Assembly: GCA_963805605.1 (NCBI GenBank)
Contig: CAWDUX010000002.1
Coordinates: forward strand, 62,001 to 126,000
Source: Actinocatenispora sp963805605
Lineage (GTDB): Bacteria; Actinomycetota; Actinomycetes; Mycobacteriales; Micromonosporaceae
DNA length: 64,000 nt
Direction of reading: 5' to 3'
The first letter of the stretch is position 1; the number at the start of each line of letters is the position of its first letter. The notes under the pieces were generated by a model. That model searched no databases, had not been told where the DNA came from, and saw only the letters and a program-made list of their open reading frames with translations. Position numbers and translations under genes: made by a program. Shown piece after piece: positions 49,640 to 58,699 of the stretch.

Positions 49640-49653
49640 TTTGAACGTTCAAA
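49640..49653. promoter_or_regulatory. Operator-like palindrome before the GH13 gene
   Basis: Perfect 14-bp palindrome TTTGAACGTTCAAA 20 bases upstream of the GTG start. It has the CG-centred form of LacI-family sites, but no such regulator is encoded next to it; the LacI protein at 31386 has a different palindrome. Confidence 0.55.
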
Positions 49654-49697
49654 TCTCGATGCGACGTCATGTCGCGAGGCGCTCGGTAGCACCGTGT

Positions 49698-50153
49698 TCA
49701 GTCGGGAGAGTTGACCATGAACTGGGCGGCACGTTCCAGGTATGTCCACAGTTCGGACTCGAACTCGGGGGCCAGGTGCAGGCTGTCCACCGCGGTACGC
49801 ATGTGTGCCAGCCAGGCGTCCCGCTCCCGGGTGCCGATCACGAACGGAGCGTGCCGCATCCGCAGCCGGGGATGGCCGCGCTGCTCGGAATAGGTGCGGG
49901 GGCCACCCCAGTATTGCTCCAGGAAGCCACGCAACCGGTCGGCCGCCGGACCGAGGTCCTCCTCCGGGTAGAGCGGTCGCAGGATCGGATCCTGTGCCAC
50001 CCCCCGGTAGAAGACGTCGACCAGGCGTCGGAACGTGTCCGCGCCGCCGATCGCGTCGTAGAAGGTCGCCGCCGGCCGGTCTGCGGGCACACCCGGCTGG
50101 CCGGTGCTGGAGACCGGGGTGAGAGCAATCGGTTGGTCGGACACGCCCCCCAT
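49698..50153 (-). CDS. glbO: Group II truncated haemoglobin (trHbO type)
   Basis: A 151-residue haem protein binding O2. The globin fold (about 28-150) has the B10 Tyr in DVFYRGV, the Trp-containing EQYWGGPRTYSEQRG and the haem-ligand His in LRMRHAPFVIG, as in GlbO of Mycobacterium. An extra ~25-residue N-terminal stretch (about SDQPIALTPVSS...) is unlike the shortest members. ATG 50153 is taken; GTG 50144 is an alternative. Role: oxygen delivery or redox/NO handling near the respiratory chain. Confidence 0.9.
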   Translation of the reverse strand: MGGVSDQPIALTPVSSTGQPGVPADRPAATFYDAIGGADTFRRLVDVFYRGVAQDPILRPLYPEEDLGPAADRLRGFLEQYWGGPRTYSEQRGHPRLRMRHAPFVIGTRERDAWLAHMRTAVDSLHLAPEFESELWTYLERAAQFMVNSPD

Positions 50154-50235
50154 GGTGCCAGCGGTACCGGGCCGTTCCGCCACCGGCTGGGACCTGGCTC
50201 ACATCAGATGGCCGCAGCCCGGCCGCTGCCAGCGG

Positions 50236-51759
50236 TCAGGCCGGACCCTGCCCCGCGACCGCGTTGCGCATCGGCGCCAGGTCCACCGCGCCGGCTGCGG
50301 CGCCGGTGCGCTGCCCGATCGAGGCGGCGGTGTCCGGTTCCTGCTCGCCGGGCCGCTTGCCACCCCCGGTCGCGGGCGCGGTCTCCGGGTCACCTGCCGC
50401 GGCCGGTGGGTCTGCCGGGCCTTCGTCGGGCGCGGTGTCCGCGGAGACCTCGTCGTCACGTCGCCGGGCCTCCGCGATGGCCTCGTCGAAGGCCTCCGAA
50501 CTGGGCCACAGAGCGGCCACCGCCGCCATCGTCAGGCTGCCGATCAGCGCCCACAAGCCGACCGTACGGGACACCCCGATGGTGCTCGCCACCGCGCCAC
50601 CGGCCAGCATCGCCGCGCCCTGGACCAGTTGCAGGCCGCCCTGCATGACGCCGAAGGCGCGGGCCCGGTAGCCGTGCGGCAGGGCCTGTACGAAGAGCCC
50701 GTTCGCCGGCAGGATCACCGACATCGCGAACCCGGTCACCATCGTCAGGGCCAGTACGATCGGAAGCGGCGGATCGGTCAGCGCCGCGACCAGTGACAGC
50801 GGCACCAGCATGGCCAGCGGTCTGATCATCCGTCGGCGCAGGCTGGGGGAGATCAACCGGCCGATCACCACGCCGCCGATCACCACCCCGACCGGTCCGG
50901 AGGCCATGATCAGACCCTGGGTGATCGACCCACCGTGCAGTTCGTGCGCCCAGCCGGCGGCCAGGCCCTCCGGGAGCACCGCGAACGCCACTCCGGACAG
51001 GATGACGATGGCGATGGAGCGCAGGACCCGGCTGCCGAAGACCACCTGGAAGCCTTCGGCGGTCTCCCGGAGCAGACGTCCACGGGTGCGCGAACCGGAC
51101 ACCGCCGGGCGGGCCCGTACGTAGGTGGCGATCAGCAGCGCGGACAGCCCGAAGGTCGCCGCGTCCACCAGCAGTGCCAGCCGGGGGTCGACCGCGGAGA
51201 TCGCGCCGCCGAACACGTAGCCGCCGACCTGGGTCGCCTGGGTGGTCATGCCGTTGATCGATAGGCCCAGTACGTAACGGTCGCCGGTCAGCACCATCGG
51301 CAGCAGTGCCGAGCGGGTCGAGTCGAAGGCCGGGGTGAGCATCGCGGCAGCGAACATCAGCACCGGCAGCAGGGGTACGGGGACGCCGGGCACCGCGGCG
51401 AGCGCGACCAGGCCCATCCGGGCCATGTCGCAGCCGAGCATCACCCGCCGGTAGGGGTAGCGCTCCGCGAGCGCCACCAGGAACGGTGCCCCGGTCAGCC
51501 AGGGCAGGAAGGTGATCGCCAGGCTGGCGGCGGAGATCAGCACCGAGTTGGTGAGCTGGTACATGAGTGCGGCCAGGGCGATCTTGCCGAGATAGTCGCC
51601 GATCGACGACAGCGCGCCCGCGCCGAACAGCGCCCGGAACTCGGTGACCGCGAATACTTCACGGTAGGTGGCCGGTCGGTCCTCGGTTGCCGGACCCGAC
51701 TGCATGCCGGAGCCGCCGGACCCTGACCCGGAACCCGACCGACCTGGCTGTTCGGACAC
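50236..51759 (-). CDS. MFS transporter, MFS_3/drug-exporter-like
   Basis: A 507-residue membrane protein with about twelve helices (start of the fold at FRALFGAGALSSIGDYLGKIALA, later RYPYRRVMLGCDMARMG). A long disordered C-terminal tail (about 420-507, acidic and then Pro/Ala/Gly-rich) is unusual. The N-terminus is Gly/Ser-rich. GTG 51759 is taken as start; a TTG at 51777 would add six residues. It resembles the Tet38/enterobactin-exporter-like actinobacterial group; the substrate is unknown. Confidence 0.82.
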   Translation of the reverse strand: MSEQPGRSGSGSGSGGSGMQSGPATEDRPATYREVFAVTEFRALFGAGALSSIGDYLGKIALAALMYQLTNSVLISAASLAITFLPWLTGAPFLVALAERYPYRRVMLGCDMARMGLVALAAVPGVPVPLLPVLMFAAAMLTPAFDSTRSALLPMVLTGDRYVLGLSINGMTTQATQVGGYVFGGAISAVDPRLALLVDAATFGLSALLIATYVRARPAVSGSRTRGRLLRETAEGFQVVFGSRVLRSIAIVILSGVAFAVLPEGLAAGWAHELHGGSITQGLIMASGPVGVVIGGVVIGRLISPSLRRRMIRPLAMLVPLSLVAALTDPPLPIVLALTMVTGFAMSVILPANGLFVQALPHGYRARAFGVMQGGLQLVQGAAMLAGGAVASTIGVSRTVGLWALIGSLTMAAVAALWPSSEAFDEAIAEARRRDDEVSADTAPDEGPADPPAAAGDPETAPATGGGKRPGEQEPDTAASIGQRTGAAAGAVDLAPMRNAVAGQGPA

Positions 51760-51970
51760 CGACCCCCGACCCTTCAACTCCTCTTCACCGTTCGTACCAG
51801 CCCGAGTCTGCCCGATTGGTGGGCGTATCGGTAGTCCGAACGGGCGAGGGATGAAGACAGCAGTCGGCCAACGATCTTACCGTGCGTAGCGCCGACGCGG
51901 ACAGTTGTGGCGTTTGCCCTGCCTGTCGCAACATTCTGCAGTCATAAGGGATACTTATCGCCCTGCTACG

Positions 51971-53095
51971 TCAATGTTCCGGTTTGGCCTCAATCCGGCC
52001 ACCAACGGTCAGGTCCCCCCGCGCTTCGGGATCACTGCCCGGTCCGGTCGAGCGCAGATACATCCGCTGCGGGTCCAAGTGTGCAGCGATCCCGGCCCGT
52101 TCCAGCTCGAGGGCCACCCGGCGCCGCAGTTCGCGACCGACCTTCCACTGCGAGCCGGACACCGTCTTGGCCTGCATCCGGACCGCCAGCCCGTCCCGGG
52201 TGAGCTGCTGGACGCCCACCACGGTCGGCGGCTCCAGGAAGTCCGCCGCCCACTCCTCGTCGGTACCCAGTTCCTCACCGACCCGCTGCAGTGCCTCGGT
52301 CGCGGCCTGTACGGACGTACCGTACGGCAGCGGCACCTCGATCACCGACATCGCCCAGCTCTGGCTGTGGTTGCCGACCCGGACGACCTCGCCGTTGCGG
52401 ATGTACCACAGCACCCCGTCAATGTCGCGCACCGTGGTGATCCGCAGGCCGACCGCCTCGACGGTGCCTGTCGCCGCGCCCACGTCGACAATGTCGCCGA
52501 CCCCGTACTGGTCCTCCAGCAGCATGAACATGCCGGAGATGACGTCGCGTACCAGCGACTGGGCGCCGAAGCCCAGTGCCACCCCGGCGATCCCGGCGCT
52601 GGCCAGCAGCGGCGCGAGATCCAGCCCCAGTTCGGCGAGGATCATCATGGCGGCGATCGTGAAGATCAGGATCGACACGATGTTGCGCAGTACCGAGCCG
52701 ATGGTGGCGGCACGCTGCCGGCGCCGCTCGCTGAGCAGCCCGCCGGTGTCCCAGAGCGAGCTGTTGACCCGTTCCTTGAGCGGCCGCAGCAGCGCCGGGG
52801 CGCCCTCCTCGCTGCGGGCCCGGGTCATTCGCCGGATCATCCGGTGCACCACCCACCGGACGATCAGCGCGATTCCCACGATCAGCAGGATCCGGAACGG
52901 TTTGACCAGGAGCCATTCGCTGCTGGCCGCCAGCCAGCCCCACTGTTCGCTGTGCCCGGTCCAGTTCCAGACCGTCTGGCAGAACGAACTGGGGTCGTCG
53001 GCGCAGGTGGGTTTACCGCTCAGATCCACGTCGAACAGCGGACCGGCGAGGGCCGGGTGCGGCAGTGAGCCTGCGGCGTCGGTCAACAAGTGCAC
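51971..53095 (-). CDS. Small-conductance mechanosensitive channel, MscS family
   Basis: A 374-residue channel. Helices: about 62-82, 130-152 and the pore helix in LLASAGIAGVALGFGAQSLVRDVISGMFMLLEDQYGVGDIV, followed by the beta domain (VGLRITTVRDIDGVLWYIRNGEV) and the C-terminal alpha/beta cap (to about 345). It opens under membrane tension to release osmolytes. The N-terminal ~60 residues are unusual for the family and contain two cysteines (TCADDPSSFC), perhaps exposed outside. GTG start at 53095. Confidence 0.9.
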   Translation of the reverse strand: MHLLTDAAGSLPHPALAGPLFDVDLSGKPTCADDPSSFCQTVWNWTGHSEQWGWLAASSEWLLVKPFRILLIVGIALIVRWVVHRMIRRMTRARSEEGAPALLRPLKERVNSSLWDTGGLLSERRRQRAATIGSVLRNIVSILIFTIAAMMILAELGLDLAPLLASAGIAGVALGFGAQSLVRDVISGMFMLLEDQYGVGDIVDVGAATGTVEAVGLRITTVRDIDGVLWYIRNGEVVRVGNHSQSWAMSVIEVPLPYGTSVQAATEALQRVGEELGTDEEWAADFLEPPTVVGVQQLTRDGLAVRMQAKTVSGSQWKVGRELRRRVALELERAGIAAHLDPQRMYLRSTGPGSDPEARGDLTVGGRIEAKPEH

Positions 53096-53357
53096 CTCTT
53101 CTCGTTACCGGATCGCCCGATGGCCCGCAGCACCGGAGGACCGTACCGTGACTGGAACCACGGCCGCGCGCTGGCGGGTCGCCGGGCCGAAAGCGCCGGG
53201 ATGGTGTACGCGTTCCGGCCGCCACAGGTGTCCCCTGTCCGGTAGTCGACGGGGCTGATCGCATCCCCGTACCGGGACAGAAAGGGCATGCTCTGAATTA
53301 GTACGTGCATATTGGCTGTTGGTCGGAGAGGATGAGCGCGGGACGGGAGGTGGGGCG

Positions 53358-53918
53358 ATGACCGGGTTACGGCCCTCCACCAGCTACGGAGCGTTGGTAC
53401 TCAACGCCACGTACGAGCCGTTGTGTGTCGTGTCGGTCCGCCGGGCCGCGGTGCTGCTGCTCGCGGCCAAGGCGATCGCGGTACACGACGGTGAAGGGTT
53501 CCTGCACAGTGCCCGGCAGTCGCTGCCGACCCCGAGCGTGGTGCGGCTGACCCGGTTCGTGCGGGTGCCCTACCGGGCGCAGGTGGGTATGACCCGCCGC
53601 GCGGTGTTCGCCCGGGATGGCTGGTGTTGTGTGTACTGCCGGGGCCCGGCCGAGACGCTCGACCACGTGCTGCCCCGAAGCCGGGGAGGCCCGCACTGCT
53701 GGGAGAACGTGGTCACCGCGTGCGCCCGGTGCAACCACCGCAAGGGAGACCGGACGCTGGCCGAGATGGGCTGGCGGCTGCGGGTCCCCCCGGCCGTACC
53801 CTCCGGCTCCGCCTGGCGGGTCCTTGGGCACCGTGCCCCGGATCCGCGCTGGTCGTCCTGGCTGGGCCTGGACGACGTCGTCGCCGACCCGTTGACGCTG
53901 GGTGAGGCGACGGCCTGA
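53358..53918 (+). CDS. HNH endonuclease
   Basis: A 186-residue protein. The HNH module (about 78-135) has RDGWCCVYCRG, LDHVLPRSRGG, WENVVTACARCNHRKGDRTL: the two CxxC pairs hold zinc and the D-H, N, H residues cut DNA. The N-terminal ~75 residues (LVLNATYEPLCVVSVRRAAVLLL) match the common actinobacterial HNH proteins of this size. ATG 53358 has GGGAGG upstream. Not linked to any toxin, phage or restriction genes here; role unknown. Confidence 0.87.
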   Translation: MTGLRPSTSYGALVLNATYEPLCVVSVRRAAVLLLAAKAIAVHDGEGFLHSARQSLPTPSVVRLTRFVRVPYRAQVGMTRRAVFARDGWCCVYCRGPAETLDHVLPRSRGGPHCWENVVTACARCNHRKGDRTLAEMGWRLRVPPAVPSGSAWRVLGHRAPDPRWSSWLGLDDVVADPLTLGEATA

Positions 53919-53943
53919 ACCCGGGCCCGCCGGTCGGCGTCGT

Positions 53944-53949
53944 TACATT
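53944..53949 (+). promoter_or_regulatory. Predicted -10 element, leaderless EamA gene
   Basis: TACATT six bases before the ATG at 53956, and no ribosome site. Confidence 0.5.
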
Positions 53950-53955
53950 CACCTG

Positions 53956-54795
53956 ATGGGTGTCCTCCTCGCACTGTCCGCAGCGGTCGCCTACGGTTTT
54001 TCCGACTTCCTTGGCGGGCTGCAGTCGCGTCGGACCAGCTCGTACGCGGTCGCTGTACTCGCCCAGGGCATGGCGCTGATCGCGGTAGTCACCGCCGCGC
54101 TCGTGGCACCCGTGTCCGCGCTGAGCGCCTCGGCCCTGGCCTGGGGCGCGCTGTCCGGGATCGGCAGCGGTGCCGGCACCCTCTTCCTGTACCGCGGGCT
54201 GGGAACCGGGCGGATGAGTGTGGTGGCGCCGTTGTCCGCGGTCGGCTCGGCCGGGCTGCCGGTGGTGGTCGGTGTCGTGTTCGGGGAACGGCCGTCCTGG
54301 CTCGCGGTCGCCGGCATCGTACTGGCCCTGCCGGCGGTGGCGCTGATCTCGCGGGGTGAGGAGAGGCTCGGGCCGGAACCGCCCCGCCGGTCCGGGGCGT
54401 GGGACGGGCTGATCGCCGGCGCCGGGTTCGCGCTGATGTTCGTCGCGCTCGGTCGGGTACCGTCCGGCGCCGGTCTGTGGCCGCTGGCGGCCGGGCAGGC
54501 GGTGTCCACCCTCAGCATCGCACTCGCCGCCCTGGTCGCCGGTACGTCGCTGCGGGCGCCACGACGGGCCGTGGCCGGCTCGGCCGCGGCCGGGTTGCTC
54601 GGTGCCGCCGCCACCGTGCTCTACCAGTACGCCGCGCAACGCCAACTGTTGTCGGTGGCCGCGGTGGTCACCTCGCTGTACCCGGCGCTGACCGTGCTGG
54701 CTGCCATGGTTCTGCTGCGCGAGCACATCGGCCGGGGACAGGCGGTCGGCCTGGCCGCCGCGGCCGCCGCGGTCACCCTCATCACGCTCGGTTGA
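53956..54795 (+). CDS. EamA-family (DMT) permease
   Basis: A 279-residue membrane protein with ten helices in two EamA repeats (first about 1-140, second about 150-279). Matching segments are YGFSDFLGGLQSRR and the terminal LYPALTVLAAMVLLREHIGRGQAVGL. It is a metabolite exporter or importer of unknown substrate. The start ATG 53956 has no ribosome site but TACATT six bases upstream. It ends only 18 bases from the convergent kynureninase gene. Confidence 0.85.
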   Translation: MGVLLALSAAVAYGFSDFLGGLQSRRTSSYAVAVLAQGMALIAVVTAALVAPVSALSASALAWGALSGIGSGAGTLFLYRGLGTGRMSVVAPLSAVGSAGLPVVVGVVFGERPSWLAVAGIVLALPAVALISRGEERLGPEPPRRSGAWDGLIAGAGFALMFVALGRVPSGAGLWPLAAGQAVSTLSIALAALVAGTSLRAPRRAVAGSAAAGLLGAAATVLYQYAAQRQLLSVAAVVTSLYPALTVLAAMVLLREHIGRGQAVGLAAAAAAVTLITLG

Positions 54796-54813
54796 GACGA
54801 CCCGCCGGGCCGC

Positions 54814-56088
54814 TCAGGTCACCCGGGCACGGGCCGTGGGGTAGCTGCGGTAGCTGCCGGTACGCATGATCTCGCGGAGGCGTACGAACCCCTCGTACAC
54901 GTCGGTGAAGCGGGTGTAGAGCGGCGCGAGGCCGATCCGAAGCCGGTCCGGAGTACGGAAGTCGGGGATCACCCGGGCGTCCTTCCATGCCTGACAGATC
55001 TGCCAGGCCTGCGGGTGGTGCAGGGTGATGTGCGCGCCGCGCCGGGTCGCCTCCCGCGGACTGGCCAGCGTGAAGCCGTGTTCGGCCAGCCACTCGTCGA
55101 ACAGCCGGACGGCGTACGAGGTCAGCGCCATGCCCTTGGTGCGCACCGGCTCGATGCCGGCCTCCGCCGCGATCCGGGCACCGGCCAGCGCCCCGTACTG
55201 GGCCAGCACCGGTGGCGTGCCGACCAGGAACCGGCCGATCCCGTCCGCCGGCCGGTAGTCGTCGCCCATCTCGAACTGGTCGGTCTGGCCGAACCAGCCG
55301 GCGATCGGCTGCCGTAGCTGCGGCTGCAGGTCGGAACGGACGTACAGGAACGCCGGCGCGCCCGGACCGCCGTTGAGGTACTTGTACGTGCAGCCCACCG
55401 CGAGGTCGGCACTGGCCGCGCGCAGCGGCACCGGTACCGAGCCGGCCGAATGGCACAGATCCCACAGCACCAGCGCGCCGACCTGGTGGGCCCGCCGGGT
55501 GATCGCCGGCAGGTCGGCGATGGCGCCGGACCGGTACGCCACGTGTGACAGCACCACCAACGCCACGTCGGTGTCCAGCGCGGTGGCCACCGCGTCGGTG
55601 GACAGCCCGCCGTCGATGTCGGCCCGTACGGTCCGCAGCGTCAGGCCCTGCGCGGTGGCCAGCGCCTGCAGCACGTACCGGTCGGTGGGGAAGTTGTCCT
55701 CATCGACCACGACGACCCTGCGGTCCGGGCGGGCGGCCAGCGCCGCCGCCGCCAGCTTGTACAGGTTGACGCTGGTGGAGTCGCTGAGCACGACCTCGCC
55801 GGGCGCGGCGTCCAGGACCGGGCCGGCGAGCAGGTCACCGACCTGTCGGCCGAGGTCCATCCAGCGTTCCCAGCCGCCGATCAGGCCGCTGCCCCATTCG
55901 GTCCGCACGGCCCGTTGGATCTCGTCGAGGGCAGTCTTCGGTAGCCGGCCGAGGGAGTTGCCGTCGAGGTAGATCAGTTCCTCGTCAGCGATGACGAACC
56001 GGTCCCGGAACGCGGCGAGCGGGTCGGCGCCATCCTGCCGGCCGGCCGTGTCCGCAGCGTCACCGGCGGTCCACGAAGTGGTCGTCAT
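54814..56088 (-). CDS. kynU: Kynureninase
   Basis: PLP enzyme splitting kynurenine or 3-hydroxykynurenine to (hydroxy)anthranilate and alanine in tryptophan breakdown. A 424-residue fold type I protein with IYLDGNSLGRLP, SDSTSVNLYKL, DEDNFPTDRYVLQA, WDLCHSAGSVPVPL and the PLP lysine in CTYKYLNGGPG. ATG 56088 is used; the frame continues upstream over the amidase promoter. No tryptophan dioxygenase or formamidase gene is adjacent (the divergent amidase is of a different family). Confidence 0.95.
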   Translation of the reverse strand: MTTTSWTAGDAADTAGRQDGADPLAAFRDRFVIADEELIYLDGNSLGRLPKTALDEIQRAVRTEWGSGLIGGWERWMDLGRQVGDLLAGPVLDAAPGEVVLSDSTSVNLYKLAAAALAARPDRRVVVVDEDNFPTDRYVLQALATAQGLTLRTVRADIDGGLSTDAVATALDTDVALVVLSHVAYRSGAIADLPAITRRAHQVGALVLWDLCHSAGSVPVPLRAASADLAVGCTYKYLNGGPGAPAFLYVRSDLQPQLRQPIAGWFGQTDQFEMGDDYRPADGIGRFLVGTPPVLAQYGALAGARIAAEAGIEPVRTKGMALTSYAVRLFDEWLAEHGFTLASPREATRRGAHITLHHPQAWQICQAWKDARVIPDFRTPDRLRIGLAPLYTRFTDVYEGFVRLREIMRTGSYRSYPTARARVT

Positions 56089-56144
56089 ACTCCACATCAT
56101 CGCTGATGGCGGGCTCGCCGTCACCCGCTCCACCTGGGCACCGC

Positions 56145-56150
56145 TACGGT
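56145..56150 (+). promoter_or_regulatory. Predicted -10 element, leaderless amidase operon
   Basis: TACGGT six bases before the GTG at 56157, in the 68-base divergent gap with kynU. Confidence 0.45.
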
Positions 56151-56156
56151 GACCGG

Positions 56157-57629
56157 GTGACCCAACCGTATGAGCTGACCGCTGTGGCACAGGCGGCGGC
56201 CATCCGGCGACGGGAGCTGTCGCCGGTCGAACTGGTCGAGCACTACCTGGACCGGATCGAGGCGTACAACCCGGCGCTGGGTGCCTTCGTCACGCACACC
56301 GCGCAGAACGCCCGCGAACAGGCCAAGCGGGCCGAGGTCGCCGTGACCATGCGGGAGGACCTGCCGGCGCTGCACGGGGTGCCGGTGGCGATCAAGGACC
56401 TGACCGCCACGGCCGGGGTACGCACCACGTACGGTGCGGTGCCCTATGCCGAGCACGTGCCCGACACCGACGCGCCCGTAGTACGGGCGCTGCGCGCCGC
56501 TGGCACCATCAGCCTGGGCAAGACCGCGACCAGCGAGTTCGGCACCACCCTGTACACCGAGAACCGGTTGCAGCCGCCTTCCCGGAACCCGTGGCGTAGC
56601 GACCTGAGCCCCGGTGGCTCCTCCGGCGGGGCGGCCGTCGCGGTGGCCGCCGGGCTGGTGCCCTTCGCGCAGGGCAGCGACGGCGGCGGCTCACTGCGGG
56701 TGCCAGCGGCCCTGTGTGGCCTGGTGGGCGTCAAACCCAGCCGTGGCCTGGTTCCCGGCGGCGGTGGGCTCGGTCTGGCCAGTGACGGGCCACTGGCCCG
56801 TACCGTGGCCGACGCCGCCGCTCTGCTGGACGCGATGGCGGTGCCGCTGCCCGGCGAGCCGTGGCTGGCCCCGCCGGTTCCGCCGGAGGGCTCGTACCTG
56901 GCGGCGCTGCGTCGACCGACCGGCCGGCTGCGCATCGCCCGGTACCTGGATCCGCCGCTGTACGACACGGTGCCGCACCCGGACTGCGTGGCCGCCTACC
57001 AGCGGGCCGGGCTGGCTCTGGAGGCGCTGGGGCACGAAGTGGTCGACGTGCCCGGCCCGTACGAGCCGGAGCTGCTCGCCGACTTCCGGGTGGTGCAGTC
57101 CGGTCTGGTCGGCGGCCGGGTGGTCGCCGAGAACGCGTCCGAGCTGACCCCGATGACCCGGTGGCTGGCCGAGCAGGGCACCCGGCACACCGCGCGTGCG
57201 GTGTTCGCCGCGCAGTCCCGCCTCCAGGCTGCGCTGCGCCGGGCCGCGACGGCGTTGGCCGGCTACGACCTCGCACTGACTCCGACGCTGGCCGCACCGT
57301 CGGTACAGATCGGGCATTTCTCCGCGCTCAGCCCACCGGAGGACTTCGACCAGCAGACGGCGTTCTCTCCGTACTGCTCGGTGTACAACCTGTCCGGCCA
57401 GCCGGCGGTCAGCGTGCCGGTCGCGGTCACCGCCACCGGCCTGCCGCTCGGGGTGATGCTGGCCGCGCCGCTGGGTGCGGACGCCCAGTTGCTGGCGGTG
57501 GCGGCCGGGCTGCAGGAAGCGGCCGGGTACGGGGATCGACACCCGCCCATCTGCGGCAAGCTACCCTCCGCTACCGTGAACGAGATACACGTTCCCTTTG
57601 ATGCGACGCGAGGGGCGTTGACACTGTGA
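56157..57629 (+). CDS. Amidase-signature family hydrolase
   Basis: A 490-residue cytoplasmic hydrolase of the amidase signature family. The Ser-cisSer-Lys triad is visible: Lys in VAIKDLTAT (about residue 80), cis-Ser and nucleophile in GGSSGGAAVAVAAGL and the following QGSDGGGSLRVPA. Other family features are LGKTATSEFG and GQPAVSVPV. The substrate (carboxamide or carbamate) is unknown; it is not GatA by context. GTG 56157 with a -10 six bases upstream suggests a leaderless mRNA. Its stop overlaps the next gene by four bases. Confidence 0.9.
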   Translation: MTQPYELTAVAQAAAIRRRELSPVELVEHYLDRIEAYNPALGAFVTHTAQNAREQAKRAEVAVTMREDLPALHGVPVAIKDLTATAGVRTTYGAVPYAEHVPDTDAPVVRALRAAGTISLGKTATSEFGTTLYTENRLQPPSRNPWRSDLSPGGSSGGAAVAVAAGLVPFAQGSDGGGSLRVPAALCGLVGVKPSRGLVPGGGGLGLASDGPLARTVADAAALLDAMAVPLPGEPWLAPPVPPEGSYLAALRRPTGRLRIARYLDPPLYDTVPHPDCVAAYQRAGLALEALGHEVVDVPGPYEPELLADFRVVQSGLVGGRVVAENASELTPMTRWLAEQGTRHTARAVFAAQSRLQAALRRAATALAGYDLALTPTLAAPSVQIGHFSALSPPEDFDQQTAFSPYCSVYNLSGQPAVSVPVAVTATGLPLGVMLAAPLGADAQLLAVAAGLQEAAGYGDRHPPICGKLPSATVNEIHVPFDATRGALTL

Positions 57630-57943
57630 CAGTCTGGGAAGTTCTGCTCGTCTTCGTCGGGATCCCTGTCGGGGTCGTCCTGCTGATGGCGGCGGCCGTA
57701 TACGGCGCGGGTTCGCGTCGTAGCCGGCGCTACCGTCCGGGCCGGCCGTTCGACTTCGTACCGGTGTGGTTCCTGGCCGCGCCGGAACCGATCATCGGCC
57801 TGCCGGAAGACTCGACCGACGCGCACGCCACCGACGCCCGGGCGTTGCCGGCGGGCACCGGGAGCCGCGCCGTCGAGGCGGCCGGTTCGGCGCCCACCGG
57901 TTCGGTGCACGGGGTCAAGGGAGGCGCAAGTGGCAGTTGGTGA
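57626..57943 (+). CDS. Small conserved membrane protein
   Basis: A 105-residue protein with one N-terminal helix (about 3-27, VWEVLLVFVGIPVGVVLLMAAAV split around the proline), a basic patch (RRSRRYRPGRP) and the segment FVPVWFLAAPEP, followed by a disordered acidic tail. This layout occurs in a conserved actinobacterial family of unknown role. Its GTG overlaps the amidase stop (GTGA), and its end overlaps the DUF5130 gene, so the three are one operon. Confidence 0.7.
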   Translation: MTVWEVLLVFVGIPVGVVLLMAAAVYGAGSRRSRRYRPGRPFDFVPVWFLAAPEPIIGLPEDSTDAHATDARALPAGTGSRAVEAAGSAPTGSVHGVKGGASGSW

Positions 57944-58421
57944 GGCGCAGGTGACCGACCCGTCGGCCGACATCCGACCGACCGGGGTACCGCAGGTGAC
58001 CGATCACGGTTCGCCGGTGGAGACCCCGGTGACGCATGGCTCGCTGTACGACGGGATCGCGGGGGGACCGTTCACCGCGAGCCAGTTGGTCCGGCTGGAC
58101 GAGGCGCTGCGTGGCGCCGACAAAGGCTCGGGGCTGGCATTCAGTGTGTTCGTCGGTGAGCTCGAAGGTGAGGACCGCCGGGCCGCCGCTTCCGCGTTGC
58201 ACGACAGGATGGCGGAGCCGGATTCCAGCGTGCTGATCGCGGTGGCCCCCAACGAGCGGGTGGTGGAGATCGTCACCGGTGCGTTGGCAGCCCGCCAGCT
58301 GCCGGACCGGATCTGCGCGTTGGCCGCGCTGTCCATGACATCCGCGTTCTCCGGCGGAGACCTGGCCGGTGGTCTGGTGACCGGCCTGCGGATGCTCTCC
58401 GACCAGGCCCGCGTGCCGTAA
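57930..58421 (+). CDS. DUF5130 (TPM-like) family protein
   Basis: A 163-residue protein with a disordered N-terminus (1-45) and a C-terminal domain (about 46-160) containing LRGADKGSGLAFSVFVGELEGEDRRAAASAL-type residues and VLIAVAPNERVVEIVTG, matching the DUF5130 family that resembles TPM-domain proteins. Function unknown. GTG start at 57930 inside the end of the preceding gene. A hairpin follows. Confidence 0.8.
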   Translation: MAVGEAQVTDPSADIRPTGVPQVTDHGSPVETPVTHGSLYDGIAGGPFTASQLVRLDEALRGADKGSGLAFSVFVGELEGEDRRAAASALHDRMAEPDSSVLIAVAPNERVVEIVTGALAARQLPDRICALAALSMTSAFSGGDLAGGLVTGLRMLSDQARVP

Positions 58422-58439
58422 CGGCGGGGCGCACGTATC

Positions 58440-58478
58440 GACCCCACCGCCCCGGTAGCCCCGGGACCCGGTGGGGTC
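58440..58478 (+). terminator. Hairpin after the amidase operon
   Basis: A perfect 10-bp outer stem (58440-58449 with 58469-58478) and further inner pairing, 19 bases past the DUF5130 stop. It also stands opposite the end of the minus-strand zinc-ribbon gene. Confidence 0.6.
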
Positions 58479-58510
58479 AAGCCATGTACGGGCCCAGCTC
58501 ATCCCGGCTC

Positions 58511-58699
58511 TCAGCTCATGCTGCGCCGGGGTCGGCCCAGCACCGGACGCGGTGCCACCGGACCTCCGGGGTCCCCGCACTGTGGACATGCCACGAAACC
58601 CTGCACGGTGCGGTACTGCCGGTCGATGACGACCGACCGGACCTGAAACACCTCGCCGGATCCGAGACACATGCCACACACACTTGTTGGTGCCGACAT
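58511..58699 (-). CDS. Small zinc-ribbon protein
   Basis: A 62-residue protein with two CxxC knuckles (SVCGMCLGSGEV and VACPQCGDPGG) that likely bind one zinc, and a basic C-terminus (RPRRSMS). Start at ATG 58699 (MSAPTSVC); the frame extends to 58735. The spacing resembles DnaJ-type or rubredoxin-like ribbons. No specific function is recognised. It lies between the convergent DUF5130 gene and the aminopeptidase gene. Confidence 0.6.
   Translation of the reverse strand: MSAPTSVCGMCLGSGEVFQVRSVVIDRQYRTVQGFVACPQCGDPGGPVAPRPVLGRPRRSMS

Noticed and set aside
53083..53310. 75-codon minus-strand ORF before the MscS gene
   Set aside because: No recognisable features; it overlaps the MscS start and the region probably holds its promoter.
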